This document shows, one piece after another, positions 1-4,506 of a stretch of DNA of 5,123 bases. The DNA lies in the NCBI GenBank assembly GCA_021203685.1, contig JAJQAS010000191.1:1-5123 (forward strand), in the 5' to 3' direction. Positions within the stretch are counted from its first letter, which is position 1, and every line of letters starts with the position of its first letter. Under the pieces are notes generated by a model. That model was not told the DNA's origin and ran no database searches. It saw nothing but the letters and a program-made list of their open reading frames with translations. The position numbers and the translations under genes are program-made. Source of the stretch: Clostridiales bacterium. GTDB lineage: Bacteria > Bacillota > Clostridia > Oscillospirales > Oscillospiraceae.

Positions 1-107
1 GCCTCCCCTGAAAGGGGAGGGGGACCATGCGAAGCATGGTGGAGGGGTTTTCCGCTGAAAATACCGATAAGACTGATTCAAAGGGATAACCAGATATACA
101 CAACAAA
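1..107 (+). repeat. Palindromic intergenic element, copy 1 (left end cut by window)
   Basis: Two short hairpins stand side by side: 4-18 (CCCCT, loop GAA, AGGGG, plus a T-A outer pair) and 24-40 (ACCATGC, loop GAA, GCATGGT, a perfect 7-bp stem). A tail follows with GGGGTTTTCC (44-53), ATAC (61-64), GATAAG (66-71), GGGATAACC (83-91) and ACAACAAA (100-107). Bases 1-50 match the reverse complement of 4258-4307 at 49 of 50 positions, and the tail blocks recur in the same order at 1404-1460. The element forms most of the visible leader of queC and ends at its ribosome binding site. Its upstream part lies outside the window. The repeat is seen directly; any role as terminator, leader structure or mobile element is inference. 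Confidence 0.85.
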
Positions 108-120
108 GGAGTAAAACACC

Positions 121-804
121 ATGAAAGCACTTGTGTTATCCAGCGGCGGCGTGGACTCCACCACCGCCCTGGCATTGGCGGTGGAACAGTATGGTCGGGA
201 GAACGTCACCGCCCTCTCCATCTCCTACGGCCAGAAGCACGACAAAGAAATTTCCTCCGCCAGGGCCGTGGCGCAGCACTACGGGGTGGAGCAGCTGTTT
301 TTGGACCTGACGGACATCTTTCAGTACAGCGACTGCTCCCTCCTCCGGCAGTCCCATGAGGACATCCCCCTGGAGAGCTACGCGGAGCAGATCCAGGAGA
401 CCGGCGGCGAAACGCCGGTGTCCACCTATGTGCCCTTCCGCAACGGGCTGTTCCTGTCCTGCGCCGCCAGCATCGCCCTCTCCAGGGGCTGCGGGGTGCT
501 GATTTACGGCGCCCACGCCGACGACGCGGCAGGCTTCGCCTACCCCGACTGCTCCCCCGCCTTCCACCAGGCCATGGACGCCGCCGTCTACGAGGGCAGC
601 GGCCACCAGCTCCGCATCGAGGCCCCCTTTGTCCGCTGGACCAAGGCCCAGGTGGTGAAAAAGGGGCTGGAGCTGGGGGTGCCTTACGAGCTGACCTGGT
701 CCTGCTACCAGGGCGGCGACAAGCCCTGCGGACAGTGCGGCACCTGCCTGGATCGGGCCAAAGCCTTCGCGGAAAACGGCGTGGCAGACCCGGCACTGCA
801 ATGA
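121..804 (+). CDS. queC: 7-cyano-7-deazaguanine (preQ0) synthase QueC
   Basis: QueC is the cytosolic ATP-dependent ligase that converts 7-carboxy-7-deazaguanine and ammonia to preQ0, the third committed step toward the tRNA wobble nucleoside queuosine. The 227-residue product has the PP-loop SGGVDS at residues 8-13, which binds ATP, near the N-terminus as the family requires. The C-terminal zinc site has all four cysteines: C195, C203, C206 and C209 (CX7CX2CX2C). Length is normal for the family. The start is supported by AAAGGAG at 105-111, nine bases before ATG. queF follows after nine bases, so the two are almost certainly one operon, although queD and queE are not in the window. The leader is largely the palindromic element at 1-107. 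No frameshift or missing key residue is seen. Confidence 0.97.
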   Translation: MKALVLSSGGVDSTTALALAVEQYGRENVTALSISYGQKHDKEISSARAVAQHYGVEQLFLDLTDIFQYSDCSLLRQSHEDIPLESYAEQIQETGGETPVSTYVPFRNGLFLSCAASIALSRGCGVLIYGAHADDAAGFAYPDCSPAFHQAMDAAVYEGSGHQLRIEAPFVRWTKAQVVKKGLELGVPYELTWSCYQGGDKPCGQCGTCLDRAKAFAENGVADPALQ

Positions 805-813
805 GGTGAACCC

Positions 814-1296
814 ATGAGAGAAAACGAACCGCTGACCCTGCTGGGCAACCAGCACACCGCCTACCGCTCCGACTACGCCCCGGAGGTGCTGGAGACCTTC
901 GCCAACAAGCACCCGGACAACGATTACTTCGTCAAGTTCAACTGCCCGGAGTTCACCAGCCTGTGTCCCATCACCGGGCAGCCGGACTTCGCCACCATCA
1001 CCATCTCCTACGTGCCGGGGGAGCGGATGGTGGAGAGCAAGAGTTTGAAGCTCTACCTGTTCTCTTTCCGCAACCACGGGGATTTCCACGAGGACTGCGT
1101 GAACATCATCATGAAGGATCTCATCAAGCTGATGGACCCCAAGTACATCGAGGTCTGGGGCAAGTTCACCCCCCGGGGCGGCATTTCCATCGACCCCTAC
1201 TGCAACTACGGCAAACCTGGCACCCGCTGGGAGGAGGTGGCCTGGAATCGGCTGGCGAACCACGACCTTTACCCGGAAAAGGTGGACAATCGGTAA
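814..1296 (+). CDS. queF: NADPH-dependent preQ0 reductase QueF (YkvM type)
   Basis: QueF reduces the nitrile of preQ0 to the aminomethyl group of preQ1 using two NADPH, the step just after QueC; preQ1 is then put into tRNA by Tgt. At 160 residues it is the short, single-domain YkvM type, a T-fold protein that works as a multimer, rather than the long E. coli YqcD type. The catalytic Cys51 lies in SLCPITGQPDF, followed by the acid Asp58. The QueF motif ESKSLKLY starts at residue 74, and His92-Glu93 follow in FHED. These match the Cys/Asp/His/Glu set known in B. subtilis QueF. The ribosome binding site GAGGTG (803-808) overlaps the queC stop codon, which suggests translational coupling. The stop codon is followed after five bases by a 7-bp tandem array and a strong hairpin. 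Confidence 0.97.
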   Translation: MRENEPLTLLGNQHTAYRSDYAPEVLETFANKHPDNDYFVKFNCPEFTSLCPITGQPDFATITISYVPGERMVESKSLKLYLFSFRNHGDFHEDCVNIIMKDLIKLMDPKYIEVWGKFTPRGGISIDPYCNYGKPGTRWEEVAWNRLANHDLYPEKVDNR

Positions 1297-1301
1297 ATTT
1301 T

Positions 1302-1350
1302 AATGTGCTATTAGCAATTAGCAATGTGCAGTGAACCGGTTTGCAGCCGC
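1302..1350 (+). repeat. 7-bp tandem array with conserved 3' extension, downstream of queF
   Basis: Five consecutive heptads run from 1302 to 1336: AATGTGC, TATTAGC, AATTAGC, AATGTGC, AGTGAAC. They begin five bases after the queF stop. Read in the direction of the upstream gene, the array matches the one behind yigZ (4443-4506, minus strand) in phase. The match goes beyond the array: the next bases, CGGTTTGCAGC here, align without gaps to GGGTTTTCAGC there. The array is too short and too regular at 7 bp to be a CRISPR. Its function is unknown. Confidence 0.75.
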
Positions 1351-1353
1351 GAC

Positions 1354-1413
1354 AAACCCCACCGCCGTCAGGCAGCACTTCCGAAGCTGCGCCTGACGGC
1401 GGTGGGGTTTTCC
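1354..1413 (+). terminator. Probable terminator hairpin for queC-queF, possibly bidirectional
   Basis: The 20-bp GC-rich stem has AAA at its 5' foot and TTT at its 3' foot, with one further T after the stem. This gives a short U-run for the plus strand (queF) and a stem-embedded U-run on the minus strand. A second register pairs GCAGC (1372-1376) with GCTGC (1386-1390) at the top. Position between two converging genes fits termination from either side. The U-tract is short for a textbook intrinsic terminator, so efficiency is uncertain. Confidence 0.6.
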
Positions 1414-1460
1414 ACTTGGGATACTTGATAAGGTCGGCGCGGAGGGATAACCACAACAAA
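1354..1460 (+). repeat. Palindromic intergenic element, copy 2 (long-stem variant)
   Basis: A perfect 20-bp inverted repeat (arms 1354-1373 and 1391-1410, 17-base loop) is followed by the same ordered tail as copy 1: GGGGTTTTCC (1404-1413), ATAC (1421-1424), GATAAG (1427-1432), GGGATAACC (1444-1452) and ACAACAAA (1453-1460). The spacing from GATAAG to GGGATAACC is 11 bases in both copies. Copy 1 has eight extra bases between the last two blocks. The stem sequence is unrelated to the hairpins of copies 1 and 3 apart from GGTGG next to GGGGTTT. It lies between the convergent ends of queF and the thioesterase gene. Confidence 0.75.
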
Positions 1461-1485
1461 AATCCCCCTTACCCGGCAACGACGC

Positions 1486-1911
1486 CTACTCCTCCGGCTC
1501 CAGGTTGTCCACGAACCGCTGGTGAAAGTCCGGGGCCTTGCGACGGGCGCTGACCACCCGGCCCGCCTTGTCCAGCAGACAGTGCTCACTCTCGCCGGTG
1601 GCCCGCAGCTCGCCGGTGTCGGCGTCCCGCACCTCATAGCGGAATTTGAAGCGGACGCTGTTGTAATAGGTCAGCTTGACGGTGATGGACACAGTGTCGT
1701 CGAAGTGGGTCATGGTCTTGTACTGGGCGGAGACGCTGACCACCGGCACCACGATGCCCCTGGCCTCCACCTCCCGGAAGGGGATGCCCACCTGGGCCAT
1801 CCAGTCCACACGGGCCTCCTCGAACCAGCGGATGTAGTTGCTGTGGTGGACAATGGCCATCTGGTCGGTCTCGTAGTATTTCGCGTTGTGAATGTAGGGT
1901 TTGATTTCCAT
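1486..1911 (-). CDS. Acyl-CoA thioesterase, YbgC/4-hydroxybenzoyl-CoA thioesterase-like hotdog protein
   Basis: The 141-residue protein is a single hotdog domain of the kind that hydrolyses acyl-CoA thioesters in the cytosol. The family signature is clear near the N-terminus: YYETDQMAIVHHSNYIRWFE (residues 12-31), with the likely catalytic Asp16, the HHSNY turn, and the start of the long central helix carrying Glu31-Glu32. Conserved strands such as VSVSAQYK and the C-terminal CLLDKAGRVV fit the fold. The start is supported by GAGG at 1919-1922, seven bases before ATG. A promoter lies at 1972-1999, downstream of the neighbouring hydrolase gene, so it is probably transcribed alone. Codon use is GC-rich, unlike the gene upstream. 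The substrate cannot be told from sequence; proteins of this family act on short- to medium-chain or aromatic acyl-CoAs. Confidence 0.88.
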   Translation of the reverse strand: MEIKPYIHNAKYYETDQMAIVHHSNYIRWFEEARVDWMAQVGIPFREVEARGIVVPVVSVSAQYKTMTHFDDTVSITVKLTYYNSVRFKFRYEVRDADTGELRATGESEHCLLDKAGRVVSARRKAPDFHQRFVDNLEPEE

Positions 1912-1971
1912 AGGGATACCTCGCTTTTGTGGGTGAGTGATAAACGGGAAGTTGTCACACTCGTTTCATTT

Positions 1972-1999
1972 AGGATATCTACTGCATGGATTTTGTCAA
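1972..1999 (-). promoter_or_regulatory. Sigma-70/SigA-type promoter of the thioesterase gene
   Basis: On the minus strand there is a perfect -35 box TTGACA (1994-1999), a 16-base spacer and a -10-like TATCCT (1972-1977, four of six matches). A start site near 1965 would give a leader of about 54 bases before the ATG at 1911. The box lies between the hydrolase stop codon (2021) and the thioesterase start, as expected for an independent promoter. Confidence 0.6.
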
Positions 2000-2020
2000 G
2001 TTCACCATTTTTTACAACTA

Positions 2021-2626
2021 TCAAAGGCTATTGATGATAGTGGAAATAACTTCTGGAGAGGATTTATTGATTTCGTGTCCTGCGCCCGGAATGATATACA
2101 ACTTTGATCTCGGCAATAAGGCTTTCAGCTGCCTCGATGCTTTCAAGTTTGCATAATCCTTTTCTCCGCAAATAATTGTTACTGGGCAGGTTATTTCGCA
2201 TAGTCTATTGCTAAAATCCAATGAACGCATGGAATGAGCTAATTTTATTGTGTTACTTTTTGACATCCCCATGCTTTTAAATGATTTGTCTGGCATAATA
2301 CGAAATATAAAGTTTTGGAAATCTATTAGCAAGGTCGGAACCTTATACTGTGTAGCAACTAAAATGAGTAAAGATACCTTATCTTGATTTTTAATTGTGT
2401 AGTCAAGCGCCAGAACTCCCCCTAATGAAAGTCCGCAAAGGATAATCGGCTCCGTTTCTTTTTCATACAATTTCTCAAGTTCCGAAAAAATGCTTGAATA
2501 GGTAAAATCCCCTGTTGTCAATGAAAAAAGGTTTGGGCAGTCTACATCAGCCATCAATGTATTTTTAACAACTGTTTGCCAGTCTTGCGCTGTCTGCCCT
2601 AACCCGTGCCAAAAAACAGCCTTCAT
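2021..2626 (-). CDS. Small alpha/beta-fold hydrolase
   Basis: The 201-residue product is a compact alpha/beta hydrolase. The catalytic triad is visible in the usual order: Ser67 in the nucleophile elbow GLSLGG (65-70), Asp157 in the strand-end GEKD (154-157), and His184 in GAGHE (181-185). HGLG at residues 7-10 is the oxyanion-hole motif. A short cap segment lies around residues 95-140 (hydrophobic, FQNFIFRIMPD). No signal peptide is seen, so it is probably cytosolic. The start codon overlaps the stop of the upstream regulator gene by four bases (ATGA), which implies translational coupling and a shared role. The gene is AT-rich compared with queC or yigZ. The reaction, such as esterase, lactonase or thioesterase, cannot be assigned from sequence. 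Confidence 0.88.
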   Translation of the reverse strand: MKAVFWHGLGQTAQDWQTVVKNTLMADVDCPNLFSLTTGDFTYSSIFSELEKLYEKETEPIILCGLSLGGVLALDYTIKNQDKVSLLILVATQYKVPTLLIDFQNFIFRIMPDKSFKSMGMSKSNTIKLAHSMRSLDFSNRLCEITCPVTIICGEKDYANLKASRQLKALLPRSKLYIIPGAGHEINKSSPEVISTIINSL

Positions 2627-3420
2627 CTATTTGTTTCCTCCCTCTTTCGAGAGAACAGATAATCTAAACCAAAGAACACAAGCGATAAGGCAAATGTGAT
2701 TATGCTGTTAAATACATTGGATGTCATAGTGCGCGACATTTCAGGAATAAAGCAAGCTATGATATATGTAATCGCTATCGGGGTGGGAATCATAACCAAC
2801 AGAGCGTAGCCAAACGCCCGCCATAGATTCTTATGACATTTACGAAAAATCTCATAAACAATCCAAATAGCAACAACCGAAACGCATGTAATGCATATTC
2901 CCATTGTAAAAATGAGTGAGTTTTTCAGAAACAATGCAAGAATTGCTAATAAGGGAACGGGCACAATACTGGCAACCAACAGTGTTTTGAAAACACTTTT
3001 TTCTTTAGCCGTCAGCAAAGGAAGAATAACAAACCATCCCGCTAAAATTGCGGAAGCGGAAATCATAGACCATGAGAGTTTTTCCGCAATAAAATAGTCG
3101 CAAATCAGACATATGCAAATCGCAGCCAGCGCCGCCGCAGAAAGCAAAATCAAAATAGTTCGTTTTCTTCTTTCGGATAGATGATATTGCCGCTTCTTAT
3201 ATGGCATCTCATCTGGTTCAATCATTTCTTCTTTGATAAGATAATCAGCTGTCACGCTAAAAATATCGCAAAGTTGAGAGATAAAATCTAAATTGGGAGT
3301 AGATTGGTCTAATTCCCACTTTGAAATTGTCTGACGTGTGACAGACACCTTCTCTGCAAGTGCTTCTTGAGAAAGCCCCTGCTGTTTCCTTAGTTTTTGT
3401 ATTTTTTCTCCAAGTGTCAT
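2623..3420 (-). CDS. XRE-family regulator with C-terminal multi-pass membrane domain
   Basis: The 265-residue protein starts with a Cro/C1-type helix-turn-helix (about residues 3-62): the LSQEALAEKVSVTRQTISKWE segment (19-36) carries the two core helices, and NLDFISQLCDIFSV follows. A charged linker (65-86) leads to about six hydrophobic segments (roughly 87-107, 117-137, 145-165, 168-190, 202-225 and 237-255) and a basic end. It is thus a one-component, membrane-tethered DNA-binding protein. The chosen ATG (3418-3420) lies seven bases after AGGAGG; an adjacent ATG (3421-3423) is only four bases away. An in-frame upstream ATG at 3507 would add residues lacking any family character and start upstream of a likely -10 box. 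It overlaps the hydrolase gene by four bases and probably regulates this unit. Target and signal are unknown. The whole gene is AT-rich. Confidence 0.87.
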   Translation of the reverse strand: MTLGEKIQKLRKQQGLSQEALAEKVSVTRQTISKWELDQSTPNLDFISQLCDIFSVTADYLIKEEMIEPDEMPYKKRQYHLSERRKRTILILLSAAALAAICICLICDYFIAEKLSWSMISASAILAGWFVILPLLTAKEKSVFKTLLVASIVPVPLLAILALFLKNSLIFTMGICITCVSVVAIWIVYEIFRKCHKNLWRAFGYALLVMIPTPIAITYIIACFIPEMSRTMTSNVFNSIITFALSLVFFGLDYLFSRKREETNR

Positions 3421-3427
3421 CATGTCT

Positions 3428-3433
3428 CCTCCT
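3428..3433 (-). promoter_or_regulatory. Ribosome binding site deciding the regulator start
   Basis: The minus strand reads AGGAGG here, followed by AGAC and then two tandem ATG codons. Spacing is four bases to the first ATG and seven to the second. This favours the second ATG and argues against the much longer in-frame start at 3507, which would leave this strong site inside the coding region. Confidence 0.75.
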
Positions 3434-3453
3434 GTTACTTTGATTGTGAAAAA

Positions 3454-3462
3454 ATCATAGCA
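3454..3462 (-). promoter_or_regulatory. Candidate extended -10 promoter of the regulator-hydrolase unit
   Basis: The minus strand reads TGCTATGAT, an extended -10 (TGn plus TATGAT, five of six matches). Initiation near 3447 would give a leader of about 27 bases that holds the ribosome binding site. No good -35 is found at normal spacing, which extended -10 promoters tolerate. Two further -10-like TAAAAT hexamers lie upstream (3527-3532 and 3535-3540, minus strand), so the true start is uncertain. Confidence 0.4.
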
Positions 3463-3503
3463 GGCAAAGCGGTTCACGTCTACCAACGCACACAGGAACA
3501 GGC

Positions 3504-3518
3504 GCAATGATTCATTGC
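3504..3518. promoter_or_regulatory. Perfect 15-bp palindrome, candidate operator
   Basis: GCAATGA, a central T, then TCATTGC form a perfect 7-bp inverted repeat about 85 bases upstream of the regulator start. A dyad of this size suits a dimeric XRE protein. It lies upstream of the extended -10 box but just downstream of the two TAAAAT hexamers, where a bound repressor would block initiation. No T-run follows on either strand, so it is not a terminator. The link to this regulator is inference. Confidence 0.4.
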
Positions 3519-3605
3519 ACCAGGAGATTTTACGATTTTATCCCAATTTAACCGAATACACATATTCCAATTTACCCCGCACAGACTCAGTCCCGCAGCT
3601 CCCCC

Positions 3606-4223
3606 TCACCGCACAAAATTCGTCTTTTTCGGCTCCTCCTTCTCCGGCAGGCCGTAAGCCTCTTTGCCCAGGGCGATGCTCTTCATCAGGAAGGTCATAT
3701 TCCGGGCCAGGCTGCGCATGGTCTGCAAGCCCTCCTCGTCCTGAACCGCCTCGCCGGGGAGCAGACCGTGGACGCTGTTCCAGTAGTGGCTGGAGGCCAC
3801 CGGCATCCCGTTGATGGTGAAATACTTGTTCAGCTCGTCAAAGGTGGCGCTTGCGCCGCCCCGCCGGGCCACGGCGACGCTGGCCCCCACCTTCATCCGC
3901 TTGTCAAAGAGGGTGCTGTAAAACAGCCGGTCCAGCAGAGAGACCAGCGTGCCGTTGGCGGAGGCGAAATAGACTGGGCTGGCCACCACCAGGCCGTCGC
4001 AGGCCTCCAGCTTGGGGGCCAGCTCGTTGACCAGGTCGTCAAAGACGCAGTGTCCCTCCCGCTTGCAGTAGTTGCAGGCCATGCAGCCCCGGATGTCTCT
4101 GCCGCCCACCTGGACGGTCTCGACCTCTACGCCTTCCTCCGCGAACACCTTCTCCAGCTCCGCCACCGCGACGGAGGTGTTGCCGTTTTTGCGGGGGCTG
4201 CCGTTCAATATCAGTACGTACAT
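3606..4223 (-). CDS. Flavodoxin-fold NAD(P)H-dependent reductase with four-cysteine motif (iron-sulfur flavoprotein-like)
   Basis: The 205-residue protein belongs to the NADPH-dependent FMN reductase/flavodoxin-like group. GSPRKNGNT (8-16) is the FMN phosphate-binding loop after the first strand. SPVYFASANG (82-91) is the second flavin-contacting segment, with LLDRLFY following. In between is C47-X2-C50-X2-C53-X5-C59, which fits the compact CX2CX2CX4-7C motif that holds a 4Fe-4S cluster in archaeal iron-sulfur flavoproteins. Many bacterial relatives share these cysteines with no proven cluster, so cluster binding is inference. The start at 4221-4223 is supported by AGGAG (4232-4236), eight bases away, and by the strand MYVLILNGS. 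The frame stays open upstream to 4466, but only through repeat sequence. The gene is GC-rich and seems to stand alone. Electron acceptor is unknown. Confidence 0.88.
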   Translation of the reverse strand: MYVLILNGSPRKNGNTSVAVAELEKVFAEEGVEVETVQVGGRDIRGCMACNYCKREGHCVFDDLVNELAPKLEACDGLVVASPVYFASANGTLVSLLDRLFYSTLFDKRMKVGASVAVARRGGASATFDELNKYFTINGMPVASSHYWNSVHGLLPGEAVQDEEGLQTMRSLARNMTFLMKSIALGKEAYGLPEKEEPKKTNFVR

Positions 4224-4231
4224 AGAAAATT

Positions 4232-4236
4232 CTCCT
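4232..4236 (-). promoter_or_regulatory. Ribosome binding site deciding the reductase start
   Basis: The minus strand reads AGGAG, eight bases before the ATG at 4221-4223. This supports the 205-residue product over the in-frame extension to 4466, which would translate the palindromic element. Confidence 0.75.
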
Positions 4237-4257
4237 GTTTCGATGTTTTCAGCCGGG

Positions 4258-4307
4258 AAACCCCTCCACCATGCTTCGCATGGTCCCCCTCCCCTTTCAG
4301 GGGCGGC
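4258..4307 (-). repeat. Palindromic intergenic element, copy 3 (inverted relative to copy 1)
   Basis: Read on the minus strand, this stretch matches bases 1-50 at 49 of 50 positions, with similarity fading over the next 15 or so bases (CTGAAAA followed by CGA). It holds both GAA-loop hairpins: 4291-4303 and 4268-4284. An outer 6-bp pairing, CCCCTC (4261-4266) with GAGGGG (4310-4315), would enclose both and make a three-way junction. The GATAAG/GGGATAACC tail of copies 1 and 2 is absent; the reductase ribosome binding site comes instead. It lies in the leader of the reductase gene, as copy 1 does for queC. Confidence 0.85.
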
Positions 4308-4442
4308 AAGAGGGGATAGTGCTTGTCGTTTGGTCTGCATTTTTCTAAAAAAGGCCAAATTTAGGGATGGAACCACCTCAATAGGGAATATTCTTCTCCC
4401 TGGAAAACACCCCTTCGCAACCGACCATTCCTCCAGAATGAT

Positions 4443-4506
4443 CTCCACCGCTGAAAACCCGTCCATTGCACATTGCTAATTGCAAATTGCTAATTGTTCA
4501 TTGCGA
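4443..4506 (-). repeat. 7-bp tandem array with conserved 3' extension, at the end of yigZ
   Basis: Six heptads run from 4465 to 4506 on the plus strand: ATTGCAC, ATTGCTA, ATTGCAA, ATTGCTA, ATTGTTC, ATTGCGA. On the minus strand, the yigZ direction, the last units are TAGCAAT and GTGCAAT, then GGACGGG TTTTCAGC, which aligns without gaps to the region after queF. About 14 of the 20 bases past the array agree. The array overlaps the 3' end of yigZ and supplies its last codons and stop. Function is unknown. Confidence 0.75.

Noticed and set aside
54..120. preQ1 riboswitch in the queC leader
   Set aside because: These genes are often controlled this way in Firmicutes, but I could not find the class I pattern (C-rich loop, A-rich tail pairing back) or another known class. 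The leader is explained by the repeat element.
136..1263. Long minus-strand open frame of 375 codons
   Set aside because: It is antisense to queC and queF, has a valine/glycine-rich low-complexity product and no recognisable domain; it is a shadow of high GC third positions.
1710..2024. Minus-strand open frame of 104 codons crossing the thioesterase leader
   Set aside because: It runs out of frame into the thioesterase gene, would span its promoter, and shows no domain.
1522..2034. Plus-strand open frame of 170 codons over the thioesterase
   Set aside because: It is antisense to a clear hotdog protein and its product has no family features.
2017..2041. Hairpin at the hydrolase stop codon as a terminator
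   Set aside because: ACTATCA and TGATAGT give only a weak 7-bp stem with an 11-base loop, and no T-run follows on the minus strand.
3421..3507. Longer N-terminus for the regulator from the ATG at 3507
   Set aside because: The helix-turn-helix begins right after the later ATG, which has an excellent ribosome binding site, and the long form would start in the candidate operator.
3768..4319. Plus-strand open frame of 183 codons
   Set aside because: It is antisense to the reductase and runs into the palindromic repeat; no family resemblance.
4465..4506. CRISPR array
   Set aside because: The units are contiguous 7-mers without spacers, far too short for CRISPR repeats, and no cas gene is near.
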